From Punctularia strigosozonata HHB-11173 SS5 (Eukaryota > Basidiomycota > Agaricomycetes > Corticiales > Punctulariaceae): a stretch of 64,000 nt of DNA. The DNA is taken from contig NW_006767441.1 in the NCBI RefSeq assembly GCF_000264995.1, positions 139,020 through 203,019 of the forward strand, written 5' to 3'. Shown piece after piece: positions 53,139-62,752 of the stretch. Numbering within the stretch: position 1 is the stretch's first letter; each line of letters starts with the position of its first letter. Under the pieces are notes generated by a model. The model did not search any database. It was not told where the DNA came from and saw nothing but the letters and a program-made list of their open reading frames with translations. The position numbers and the translations under genes are program-made.

Positions 53139-56100
53139 TCCCGACATTCCCGTCTCACCGACGGTTCTTGGATACCCCGTCCTGTGCTCCCCGCTGTCTA
53201 TCGTTTCTCGGCTTCAACATATCTTAATTCCCCGGACCATTTCTTTATCAACATCACTCTCTCGTTCCCAAACAGAAAACCCATAAAAACCTTCGCTTTA
53301 ATTGATTCCGGCGCGAATCGGTCCTGCATCTCTCACCGTTTCGCGGACAGGCATTCACTTCCGCGCGTCTTAAAAGACGTGCCAGTCCCTATTACCGCGG
53401 TCGATGATCACCCTATCGCCTCCGGCCTCGTCACGCACGATGTTCATGCTCAAATCCTCGTCAACAAACATGCTGAGTTTTTCTCTCTCGGTGTCGTTTC
53501 TGTTGGCTACCCAGTGATCCTAGGGCTTGACTGGCTTCGCCGCCATAATCCCCGGATTGACTGGGTTGACATGGAGCTCACCCTCGACTGCTGCAATCTC
53601 CAGCGCTCGACTCCCGTCCACGCCCGCGCGCAAGGCTTCGGTCTTACGCTCGACCGCGTTACCGCCTCGGTCAACGTCATCGCCCCGACATCGGTCGGCC
53701 TAGGCTTCGGTCTTCACCGACAATCCCTTGTCTCCGCCCGCGACTCTCTGTCCACCACACCGCCCTCGGATGCGCGTCCCGAACATCCTTCGGCGCGCAC
53801 GGCTCCGCCTACGCCTACGCCGGACCCCACGCCATCGTACTTCTCGTCCCTCCCGGGTTGGACCGGCTTCGGTCGCTCCTACCGCGGATCGCCCCTCGAA
53901 CGGACACCGGACATCAAATTCTTGAGTCCACAGCGCTTTGCTAAGTGTTCACGCTCCGAGCAGGTCTCGGTTATTCGCTTTTTGCCCACTGATTCACCGG
54001 CTTTTATTATTCGCTCGGTCGGATCTACGGCGCCCAACACTTCCACGCTCACGGATCTCGGTCCCGACGACGACGACGATGCCTCAGGTGTGGAAGGGCT
54101 TCCACCCAAGTACATGCCCTGGGCATCTACGGTTTTCTCCGACGTCAAGGTCGACGAGCTTCCGCCACATCGCCCTTATGACCTCGCCATCGACCTTGAG
54201 GACGGCAAGGACCCGCCGTTCGGCCCGCTGTATCGCTTGTCGCAAGACGAGCGCGCAGCACTCGCCACGTTCCTCGACGAGAACCTCCGCAAGGGGTTCA
54301 TCCGGCGTTCAACTTCGTCCGCCGCCGCGCCGATTCTCTTCGTTAAGAAGAAGTCAGGGGAACTTCGGCTCTGCGTCGATTACCGTGGCCTCAACGCGAT
54401 GACGAAGAAGAACCGCTACCCACTCCCGCTCATCGACGATCTCCTCGACCGGACGCAAGGCTGCAAGGTCTTCTCCGTCATTGACCTCAAGAACGCCTTC
54501 AACCTCGTCCGCATCAAGGAGGGCGATGAATGGAAGACGGCGTTCCGCACGCCACTCGGTCTCTACGAGACGCTTGTGATGCCCTTCGGGCTAACGAACG
54601 CCCCGTCCACGTTCCAGGCCTTCATCCAGGATACACTCCGCGACTATCTCGACGTATTCTGTGTGGTCTATCTTGACGATATTCTCATTTTCTCTCGTTC
54701 ACAGGAGGAACATGACGAGCACGTCAAGAAGGTCCTCGACCGCCTCAAGGAGGCACGTTTGTTTGCTAACGCGAAGAAATGCGTCTTCGACCGCTCAGAG
54801 GTGGACTACCTCGGCTTCGTCCTCGGCGCCGACGGCATCAAAATGTCGCCGAAGAAACTCGAAACAGTTATCGACTGGCCGGAGCCTCGCTCCGTGCGCG
54901 ACGTCCAGTCGTTCCTCGGTTTCGCCAATTTTTACCGGCGATTTGTTCATCGCTACGCCCAGCTCGCTCTTCCGCTTAATGAGCTGACGCGTAAAGCCGT
55001 CAAGGCCGCGCAGTTTTCGTTCACAGAGCGCGCGCGACAATCCTTTAGCGCGCTCAAGCGTGCACTCTCGTCGTACCCGGTACTAAGACACTACGACACG
55101 TCTCGACCCTGCACGCTCGCCACGGATGCCTCGGACTTCGCTCTATCTGGCGTCCTTCAGCAGCCCGACGACGACGGTCTCTTGCACCCGGTCGCATTTT
55201 ACTCACGCAAGTTCACGCCTGCGGAAATCAACTACGATGTCCACGATAAAGAACTCCTCGCCATCGTCGACTCCTTTCGCGACATGCGCGCATGGCTCCT
55301 TGGCACCGCGCAGCCCATTTCGGTCATCTCGGACCATAAAAATCTTGAGTATTTCATGACTACTCGGATTCTTAACCGCCGGCAGGCGCGCTGGTCTCTT
55401 TTCATCGCAGAGTTCGACTTTCGCCTCGATTGGGGTCCTGGCCTCAAGAACGTCGCAGACGGACCCTCTCGTCGTCCCGACTTCGCGCCTCAAGAGGGGG
55501 ATGATGTCCGGAACACGATGGCGCGTCAGGTGCTCACCAACACCCACACGGAACGCTTGTTCGCCACCGGCGTCGACTCCTCCTCCACGATCCCTTTCCA
55601 CTCAGCGCCATCGCATTCCGCACTCACCACACTCGCCGTCGACTCTTCGGAACTGCTCAAGCGTTTTCAAGACGCCTTCCAAGAGGATACCGAATGGCGA
55701 GAGGCCATCGCAAGTGGCAGCGAAGACTTCTCCGCGCAAGCGGGGATGGTCTTCTACAAGGGACGTCTTTTTGTTCCTCGTCCACTGCGAACGGAAATCC
55801 TCCACTCACGGCATGACTCGCTCCTCGCAGGCCACCCTGGTCGCGCACGCACTACATCACTCGTGCAGCGTGATTATGCTTGGCCCGGCATGCTCACGTT
55901 CATCCGCCGATATGTCGCTGCCTGCGACACTTGCGCACGTACAAAGGCTGTCCGCCACAAGCCGTATGGCCTTCTCCAACCCTTAGAGATTCCGAGTCGC
56001 CCCTGGCGCTCGATTTCTATGGACTTCATCGTCAAATTGCCGCTCTCGCATGGCTATGACTCTATCTGGGTGGTTTGTGACCGGCTCTCCCGAGCGGCGC

Positions 56101-57356
56101 ATTTCATCCCGTGCAAGGAGTCTATGTCCGCAGCCGAGCTTGCGTGGCTCTTCCTCGACCGGATCTTCCGGTACCATGGCCTTCCAGACTCGATCATCTC
56201 TGACCGGGGAAGCATCTTTGTCTCTCGCTTCTGGTCAGAGCTCATGGCACTTTTACAGATCGATGTTCGCACCTCCACGGCCTATCACCCCCGTACCGAC
56301 GGCCTTACCGAGCGCACGAACCAAACTCTGGAGGCATATCTCCGGGCGTACTGCTCTTATCAGCAGGACGACTGGGTAGATTACCTTCCCGTCGCCGAGT
56401 TTGCGTTCAACAACCTCGAGAATGCGTCCACCAAGCAGACGCCATTCTTTGCGCTTACAGGTTTCCACCCAACCTTTGAACCGCGCATCACGGAGCGCTC
56501 TACCGTGCCTGCGGCGTCGGATCTCGCTTCCCGCCTCGATCAAATCCACGCCGAACTCCGTGCGGAGCTTCAGCACGCGCAAGACGCTCAAAAGCGTGCT
56601 TTTAATCGCCACGTCTTGCCTGCGCCCGAGCTCAAGGAGGGCCAGCTCGTTTGGCTCCTTCGACGCAACATCAAAACCTCTCGCCCATCGAACAAACTCG
56701 ACCACCGCCGCCTCGGTCCTTACCCGGTGGTTCGAAAATGCGGCGAGTCGTCGTACCAACTCCGTCTCCCGTCCTACCTCTCGCGCTTACACCCTGTGTT
56801 CCACGTCTCGCTCCTCGAGCCGTACACCGACCCTTCGGACTTCCACCCTCACGCGTCGCCCGAGCCCTTCGAGCTCGACCCTGAGTCCGACCCGGCGACT
56901 CAGGTTGCCGAAATCGTCGACGCGCGCAAGATCGGTCACCGCTACGAGTACTTCGTGCGGTTCAAGGACCAAGACGCATCGGAGAGCGCCTGGATCGCGC
57001 TCTCGGACCTCCCGACGACGGCGAACGAGCTCATCGAGCGTTTTCACCGTCGTCACCCAAGAGCGCCCCGTCCACACCGCCTGGTGCTGGACAGGGTCGA
57101 ACCCGGGCCAGTCTTTGATCCCACTGCGCCTTCTAACGCTGATGTTTCCGTTCCCGACTCAGCTCCTTCACCCGAACCGCAGGCCGACGTGTCCGAGCCG
57201 CCTGCTCCGCGTCCTCAAGTGCCTCCAGCCGCACCACGCCCCGCGTCGCCGCCGCCCGAACCTTACGTTTCTCTTCGCACAAACTATCAACCGCCTACCT
57301 CAACCACGACGCGCGCCGGTCGGGTGTCCAAGCCACCGACCCGCCTCAACCTATAG
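53139..57356 (+). CDS. Retrotransposon Pol polyprotein (PR-RT-RNaseH-INT-chromodomain)
   Basis: The open frame runs from after a TGA at 53136-53138 to TAG near 57356, in the -1 frame relative to gag. The protease motif ALIDSGANRSC is at about 53300. The reverse transcriptase has YLDD in VVYLDDILIFS near 54670. RNase H starts near 55117 (TLATDASDFALSG). The integrase has an HHCC zinc site (HDSLLAGHPGRA...CDTCARTK, about 55810-55945) and the catalytic core from ISMDFIVKL (about 56013) to AYHPRTDGLTERTNQTLEAY (about 56283-56342). A chromodomain (VAEIVDARKIGHRYEYFVRF...ESAWIALSDL) lies near 56905-57015. No ATG precedes the protease, the first being near 53571, so Pol must be made by recoding, splicing or non-AUG initiation. 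No stop interrupts the frame. Confidence 0.93.
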   Translation, partial: SRHSRLTDGSWIPRPVLPAVYRFSASTYLNSPDHFFINITLSFPNRKPIKTFALIDSGANRSCISHRFADRHSLPRVLKDVPVPITAVDDHPIASGLVTHDVHAQILVNKHAEFFSLGVVSVGYPVILGLDWLRRHNPRIDWVDMELTLDCCNLQRSTPVHARAQGFGLTLDRVTASVNVIAPTSVGLGFGLHRQSLVSARDSLSTTPPSDARPEHPSARTAPPTPTPDPTPSYFSSLPGWTGFGRSYRGSPLERTPDIKFLSPQRFAKCSRSEQVSVIRFLPTDSPAFIIRSVGSTAPNTSTLTDLGPDDDDDASGVEGLPPKYMPWASTVFSDVKVDELPPHRPYDLAIDLEDGKDPPFGPLYRLSQDERAALATFLDENLRKGFIRRSTSSAAAPILFVKKKSGELRLCVDYRGLNAMTKKNRYPLPLIDDLLDRTQGCKVFSVIDLKNAFNLVRIKEGDEWKTAFRTPLGLYETLVMPFGLTNAPSTFQAFIQDTLRDYLDVFCVVYLDDILIFSRSQEEHDEHVKKVLDRLKEARLFANAKKCVFDRSEVDYLGFVLGADGIKMSPKKLETVIDWPEPRSVRDVQSFLGFANFYRRFVHRYAQLALPLNELTRKAVKAAQFSFTERARQSFSALKRALSSYPVLRHYDTSRPCTLATDASDFALSGVLQQPDDDGLLHPVAFYSRKFTPAEINYDVHDKELLAIVDSFRDMRAWLLGTAQPISVISDHKNLEYFMTTRILNRRQARWSLFIAEFDFRLDWGPGLKNVADGPSRRPDFAPQEGDDVRNTMARQVLTNTHTERLFATGVDSSSTIPFHSAPSHSALTTLAVDSSELLKRFQDAFQEDTEWREAIASGSEDFSAQAGMVFYKGRLFVPRPLRTEILHSRHDSLLAGHPGRARTTSLVQRDYAWPGMLTFIRRYVAACDTCARTKAVRHKPYGLLQPLEIPSRPWRSISMDFIVKLPLSHGYDSIWVVCDRLSRAAHFIPCKESMSAAELAWLFLDRIFRYHGLPDSIISDRGSIFVSRFWSELMALLQIDVRTSTAYHPRTDGLTERTNQTLEAYLRAYCSYQQDDWVDYLPVAEFAFNNLENASTKQTPFFALTGFHPTFEPRITERSTVPAASDLASRLDQIHAELRAELQHAQDAQKRAFNRHVLPAPELKEGQLVWLLRRNIKTSRPSNKLDHRRLGPYPVVRKCGESSYQLRLPSYLSRLHPVFHVSLLEPYTDPSDFHPHASPEPFELDPESDPATQVAEIVDARKIGHRYEYFVRFKDQDASESAWIALSDLPTTANELIERFHRRHPRAPRPHRLVLDRVEPGPVFDPTAPSNADVSVPDSAPSPEPQADVSEPPAPRPQVPPAAPRPASPPPEPYVSLRTNYQPPTSTTTRAGRVSKPPTRLNL

Positions 57357-57408
57357 CAAGATCCCAACTTACTCGCGCCAGGTGTCGCTCGCGCTAGAAG
57401 GGGGATAC

Positions 57409-57684
57409 TGTGATGGACAAGGATACATGCACGTAACGTAGACGGCCGGTAGCTTTTCCTCACCATTTGGGAGGTTTTTGATGCACCCGAGCCTTTGTAC
57501 CTTTCGGGGCATTGCCCCTTTCTTCGTATGGACTAAGCAACGCAGAGCCACGCGTTCGCTCCTTGTCTCGACAACGCCAGTCCACGGCCAACGCTCACTG
57601 TATTCCTTCTGCTATATACTCGTTACTGCTACTCTACTCGCCCATCTCGTCTCCGACATTCCCGGGCCAGCCTTGCCCGTGACA
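57409..57684 (+). repeat. Right LTR, 276 bp
   Basis: Same sequence as the left LTR. It is preceded by the polypurine tract AGAAGGGGGA (57397-57406) and followed by the target duplication CGATA (57685-57689). Confidence 0.95.
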
Positions 57685-57689
57685 CGATA

Positions 57690-58585
57690 CGGTTCGAATA
57701 AGTACAAACCTCACGTGGCGACAGCGAAACCCGAGGAACTTCCATTGTGGCAGTGCACGCCGACTTCTCCCTGGCCTCCTCTGAGTTGGGGGAGGCTACG
57801 TTTCGATGATAGTATGTCCCGGCTGCATCACCCTGTCCTGGGACCGAGCTTAGTTTCTTCTCCAGACGTAAAACTTGACGAGACTCAATAAGCCCTCATC
57901 GCGATCTGAGTGCACAATCGCCTAAGATCCGTCAGTCTGCAGTCACGGTGCTGTATAGTGTACCCCATATCAAGGATGTAGCATGTGCAAAGGACCGACC
58001 ATCGATATGGAAGCGTGGTGGACAATGATCAGTCAGTAGCAGAAAGGTCGCCCCAGCATGCTTGCAGCATTGCCGAATGAGCATCAGGGCTCCTTTGTAC
58101 CCAAACAGGCAACCTTGTGCTTACCGTCTTTTTCCACAGCAACGCTTATATGGTCACAAGCACAAGACAGCAGTCCCGCTGATCTCTTATCAGACGGCTC
58201 TCTCACTCAACCGCGCCGTTTTGTAAACTATGTCCCCCCGGGCCTGGAGTCCTGCTTCCGTTCCCGTATCCGACTTGCCATCGCACCACTGGCAGGGTCT
58301 GGTGTTACATACGAGCTGCGACAGCATGCGCAAGTCACAGATCGGATGTATATACGCAGCCTGCTGGCCTAACTGGATCCTCGAGAGTGCCCGACGTTTT
58401 GGTACGTTGACTCAGGTGTCGCCGGGAGCCCTTCGATATATCACTTTGCGATACTGTGCCAATGCTCTACGGAAATGTCGGTGCCGTGTTGGATAGCTTC
58501 TCTGGCAATATAAAATCTCTCCCGTCGCCTTTTCTGCACGCACGCACCCCCTTCACCTCTCCTCATAACCCGACACCACAGATAC
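57690..58585. other. Upstream region of paralogue B
   Basis: No gene recognised. The part from about 58057 to 58510 is homologous to the upstream region of paralogue A, with shared blocks in the same order. The first 300 bp next to the LTR are unique flank. Confidence 0.5.
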
Positions 58586-59308
58586 ATGCACCCACGGAGA
58601 AACCAGCGATCTCAAAGGAGAGGATGGGGGAACTCCAACTCTGCTCACCTCATTCAGGCCAATCAAGACCATCCTTACGCGCCGACGACCAACGTGCCCA
58701 TTACACAGTCGCCATCACTAGTTCCGGTGTCCCCTTTGTTACCCGGTTACTCAAACGCGGTCACCCCTATGACGCCCATCAGATATAATCCTTATCCGCC
58801 CGGCTATGCTCCTCGGGAGCCCTCTCGATCCCCGGGAGACAAGAGCTTTTCAGAGCCGCTTTTTTCGGACGGCGATTACTCGTTGCTTCCAGTTACTCAG
58901 CCAGAGCCAGCCCTACCGAACCGTCCACCCTTTATTTTGAATGCACATGCGTCTCCACACGCCATGGTCCAGCTCTCGCAGTCTCCCAATCGCGGTATAC
59001 GTGATTGGCTTCAGGACCAACCCAGCCCCAGCGGATGGCAGCATCACCCGGGTCCCAACTCCCCGAGTCCCGGGAGGCGTACCTCTCCCGTGCTCATTCC
59101 TTCGAAGCCGTATGACAGTTCCACCCAAGAAGACCATGGATACGGCAGTTCTGGGTCTGACGAGCTTCGGTGTCATCGATGCTTTGAGAAATACCGGAAG
59201 GACAAGCCGAAGGTATGCAAATGTACCCGGAAGGCTCTTTCTAGGGCCAATCATCGGGATCCTCGATATGGACCTGGTTCTTCTGGGGGCGGATTAATGG
59301 GCCTCTAA
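58586..59308 (+). CDS. Paralogue B: Pro/Ser-rich protein with CX2C-X11-CXC tail
   Basis: A single-exon frame of 240 codons starts at ATG 58586 (MHPRRNQRSQRRGWGNSNSA). The body is Pro/Ser/Tyr-rich (RYNPYPPGYAPREPSRSPGD). A patch IRDWLQDQPSPSGW corresponds to IRAWLLELPPIPSA of paralogue A. The tail DELRCHRCFEKYRKDKPKVC followed by KCTRKA has the same four Cys and the same DELRC, RKD and CT(R) residues as A. It ends in a Gly-rich stretch, GPGSSGGGLMGL. It is probably zinc-binding, with unknown role. Matching upstream regions support tandem duplication of the whole gene. Confidence 0.68.
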   Translation: MHPRRNQRSQRRGWGNSNSAHLIQANQDHPYAPTTNVPITQSPSLVPVSPLLPGYSNAVTPMTPIRYNPYPPGYAPREPSRSPGDKSFSEPLFSDGDYSLLPVTQPEPALPNRPPFILNAHASPHAMVQLSQSPNRGIRDWLQDQPSPSGWQHHPGPNSPSPGRRTSPVLIPSKPYDSSTQEDHGYGSSGSDELRCHRCFEKYRKDKPKVCKCTRKALSRANHRDPRYGPGSSGGGLMGL

Positions 59309-60804
59309 AGGTGTAAGTGCGCACGACTCAGGGCGCATTGAGCGTTTGATGACCGCCTCTCTCTGGACTCTGCAAGCCTTCGACTTGGCCAGGATGATCT
59401 ACCCGTACCTCGGTTTCGTCATTGTACCTCCGCCGAACCTTGTATATTCTGGCCCTTCTGCCGTTATTTCGGCTTGTCTGTGCCCACCATCTCTTCTCTG
59501 CGCTTGTATACCTGCATCAATTATGTTGTAATTGTCGCATCCCGTAGGACACCGTGACGTCTCAATATCATCGATAGCCTTGTTCCACAACTTCATCGTT
59601 TTACTGTTATCTGTTATATTCCATTCTTGCTGTGACGTTGTAGCCACAATGCAACAGCTTTGATAGGACGCCTCGAAAGACCCGGAGAGACTACCTATGG
59701 GCCATCTATCAAGATGAACGAGTGGTGCTATAGCGGACATTAATCGACACTGGTAAGTATATTGTCACTACGGCCGAAGCTATATAACCATTCATTCAGC
59801 TTCGACCGTGGTCCCATACTTATCGAGGCACACACCGGCCTATCTTCACGCTAGGGGTGTACTATGTACAACTGTGAACGGCCGGGAACATGACTTGGTG
59901 GGGAATACTGTTCGCGGTTCGTTTCAAGTCGACTTTGATGTCTTACGGTGCCTGTCAGTGCGACATATCTTGGTATGTCGATAGTGTCGAATATGTAGAT
60001 GGAGCGTACGTAATGAACCTACAATGTACAAAATGAATGGGTTATCTCGGGGAAAGTCGCTGCGCATGTCATGAGCGTTCATTGAACGTATGTTGAACGC
60101 TGCAAGGGCACGTCGATGGCATCCCGCGAGCGCTGATTGTGAGACCGCCGAACAATTGTTGCCCGAGGAAGGACCAGGGAATCAACTGGTCGCAAGTATG
60201 CCGCGCGAGAACGTGATGTTGTGGTTATTTCCGGAGGGCAAAAACATCACCCGCCGTCGGAAGCAAATGCACCAGGACGTTTTCGGCGCGTCCCAGGTGC
60301 TCGATCGTGCTGCGTGCTGCTGCGTGACGCATGTTCAATTCGAGCCTTGAGTACCTCTGAATGCCTATACACGGATGTGGCTGCGACAGCATTAACAATT
60401 GCTGTGAAGAGCTCAACATATAGATCCCCGAGTGAGCATACGTCGATGCTGTCTTGGGGGAGGTGAGCGGCGAGATGAAACCGGACTGCGGGAGTCTGGC
60501 GCAAATTATGGCCAGGCCAGGCACCGAGATCGTGAACTCGTTTTGTTTACCATGGTGACATTTCCACCTTCGGAGCGCAGGCAGGTAGTGAGAAAGCCCG
60601 GAGGATTGATGCAACTCCTTGCGCGGAGACATTTTCAACTCCGCATCAACGCCTCAACTAGATAAAGACCGTGCGCCTCGCGGGCCGTTCTTCATCCCAT
60701 TTCCTCCCTCTCCTTGCGGCCCGTGCTGCGTTCCCGCGTCCTCGTTGTTTCCGGTGTCGAGCCTCACGTTCTTTCAATACTCCATTCCTTTCTCCCCCTT
60801 CACC
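59309..60804. other. Gene-poor intergenic stretch, 1.5 kb
   Basis: Only short frames without family features occur (for example 60225-60638 minus and 60090-60350 plus). The right end is pyrimidine-rich (about 60700-60800), as expected for the promoter and 5' UTR of the DUF1996 gene. No repeat or RNA gene was recognised. Confidence 0.4.
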
Positions 60805-62752
60805 ATGTTCACCATCCTCGCTCGCGCCGCCGCCGCCGCCATCCTCGTCGGCCCAACGCTGACCAACGCATTCTGGATCCTGTCTCACGGATCCCTCACA
60901 CACGACCGCCTGGATCCCCTCCTGTCCTCCGGGAAAGTCTCCACGCACGAACACACCGTCGTCGGTGCCTCCAACTTCGGCCCAGTCACGACCTACGATT
61001 CGCTTCAGAGCAGCGAGTGCACAACTTCCCCTGTTCAAGCTGATAAGAGGTGAGATGAGCGGTACGCTTGAAAAACCACACGGGACTGACGAGTCAACGT
61101 GCATCAGCAATTACTGGGCTCCCCAGCTCGTGAGTTCATTCATTTCGTAGCAGCGCAGCTACTAAACAAATATGCAGTACCACCGCAACCAGGAAAACAA
61201 CGTCAGTGCTTCGCAGGATGGCTGGGAATGCTGGGATGCTTACTTGATCATTGATACAGACCTACACTCTCATCCCGATCTCGTTCGTGCAGACGTACTG
61301 TGAGCCCATTTGCTTCCCATCCCTGAATATAGCAGCTGATTAAGTTGCAATCCGACAGACCTCAACCGCGATGGCCCCACGCAGAAGACCATCAAGGGTT
61401 TCCCCAAGGGTCTCCGCATGCTAGCCGGCAACATGGCTCGCACCACGTACAACGCTTCCAGTGTTGAGGATCTTGCCGTCAGCTTCGTCTGCTTGGACTA
61501 CAATGCCCCCGCCACCGGTAACCAGAACACGCTCCCCACAACCCAGTGCCCGGACGGCATGAGGGCTCAGATTGTTTTCCCGAGTTGCTGGGTCAGTCAA
61601 TTGGCAGTATTGAGTATACAAGATTTTGAGAATTAATACATGGCTCGATCAGGATGGGGTCAACTTGGACTCGGCCGACCATAAGTCGCATATGTCGTAC
61701 CCGATCGGTGGCGCACCAGACAGTGGCGACTGCCCGAGCTCCCACCCTATCAAGCTCATCACTCTCTTCAACGAGTGGGTGTTCGATGTTGGCAAGTTCG
61801 ACTTGTGAGTTCGATACGATTATACTGTTTCCGACCCGTATTCACATTGGTAATGTCAGTGTTTCGGGCCAGAAGAACTGGGGTAGGTCCTTCTCGATCG
61901 TGTGGTGCTGAATATGTGTACCAATGCGACCATTTTGCAGTCTTCTCCTACGGCGATGAGGAAGGTCTTGGATTCCACGCCGACTTCATCAACGGCTGGG
62001 ACACCGACGTTCTCGAGGCTGCCGTCGAGCAATGCACCGGTAACCTCTTCGGCGACTTGGAGTGTAAGTCTCAGACATCGTGACTGCTATCCAAATCAGG
62101 GAGACTCATCCCATTCTCAGCTTGCCCGCCCTTCACCGCGTCCCTCAACCGGACCAAGGCGGGCTCCTGCACCACGCCCCCGGTTGTAGAAGAGAACACC
62201 CAGGGCCCCTTGACCTCCCTGCCGGGCTGCAACCCCGTGCCCTACACGGCTAGTGCTCAGTGCCCCAACCTCGCGACGCCGGCCATCAAGGGATTCTCCG
62301 GCGGTTCATCGGCGTCGGCGTCCGCCTCCGTCAGTATCTCTTCCTCCTCCGCTCACACCTCCACTGTCCTTTCTGCCTCGTCGACTGCGATTGCCGCATC
62401 TGACGCTACCTCCGCTTCTTCGGTTGCCGCCCACCCCACCTCCGTTGCTTCTTCGCACACCGCGTCCGCGTCCACTGTGCGCTCCGCCTCTTCCACGGCC
62501 ATCGCCGCTTCGGACGTCTCGTCTGCGCACGCGCACCACACGTTCTCGGTTCACCACGGCCACTCGTCCGTACAACCGCACGCGACCGCCTCCGCCATCG
62601 TGCAGGTTGCCGCCCCGTCGGCCTCCTCCACCGCTTCGTCCTCGTCCTGCAAGGTCAAGCGCGCGGACTCGCGCCGTTCGCGCACGAACGTCAACGCGGC
62701 ATCGCACCGCCGTCGTTATAACCTCCAGCGCGCCTCGGACCTGTCGAACTAG
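60805..62752 (+). CDS. Secreted DUF1996 protein with Ser/Ala-rich C-terminus
   Basis: The ATG at 60805 begins a signal peptide, MFTILARAAAAAILVGPTLT. The DUF1996 domain follows over several exons: HGSLTHDRLDPLLSSGKVST, HEHTVVGASNFGPVTTYDSL, CTTSPVQADKS|NYWAPQLYHRNQEN, then YYLNRDGPTQKTIKGFPKGL, RMLAGNMARTTYNASS, VSFVCLDYN and MRAQIVFPSCWDGVNLDSAD. It continues HKSHMSYPIGGAPDSGDCP and FSYGDEEGLGFHADFINGWD. Conserved Cys and His residues are present. The C-terminal 180 residues are Ser/Ala/Thr-rich with two near-identical units containing SASSTAIAASD, probably O-glycosylated. The stop is 62750-62752. DUF1996 proteins are extracellular and wood-decay fungi have several. Activity is not established. 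Confidence 0.87.

Larger units (their letters stand above)
51522..57684 (+). mobile_element. Intact Ty3/Gypsy chromovirus LTR retrotransposon, 6163 bp
   Basis: The element has 276-bp LTRs at 51522-51797 and 57409-57684, both beginning TGTGATGGAC and ending CCCGTGACA, with no difference seen. It is flanked by the 5-bp target duplication CGATA (51517-51521 and 57685-57689). Inside are a gag ORF, a pol ORF in a different frame with domain order PR-RT-RNaseH-INT-chromodomain, and a purine tract AGAAGGGGGA just before the right LTR. The integrase-after-RT order makes it Ty3/Gypsy and the C-terminal chromodomain places it among chromoviruses. Both ORFs are open, so it may be recently active. It inserted between two tandem paralogues. 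Confidence 0.95.

Noticed and set aside
56401-57441. Second long plus-strand ORF overlapping the integrase/chromodomain region
   Set aside because: It is Arg/Ser-rich without domains and is explained as an out-of-frame shadow of pol.
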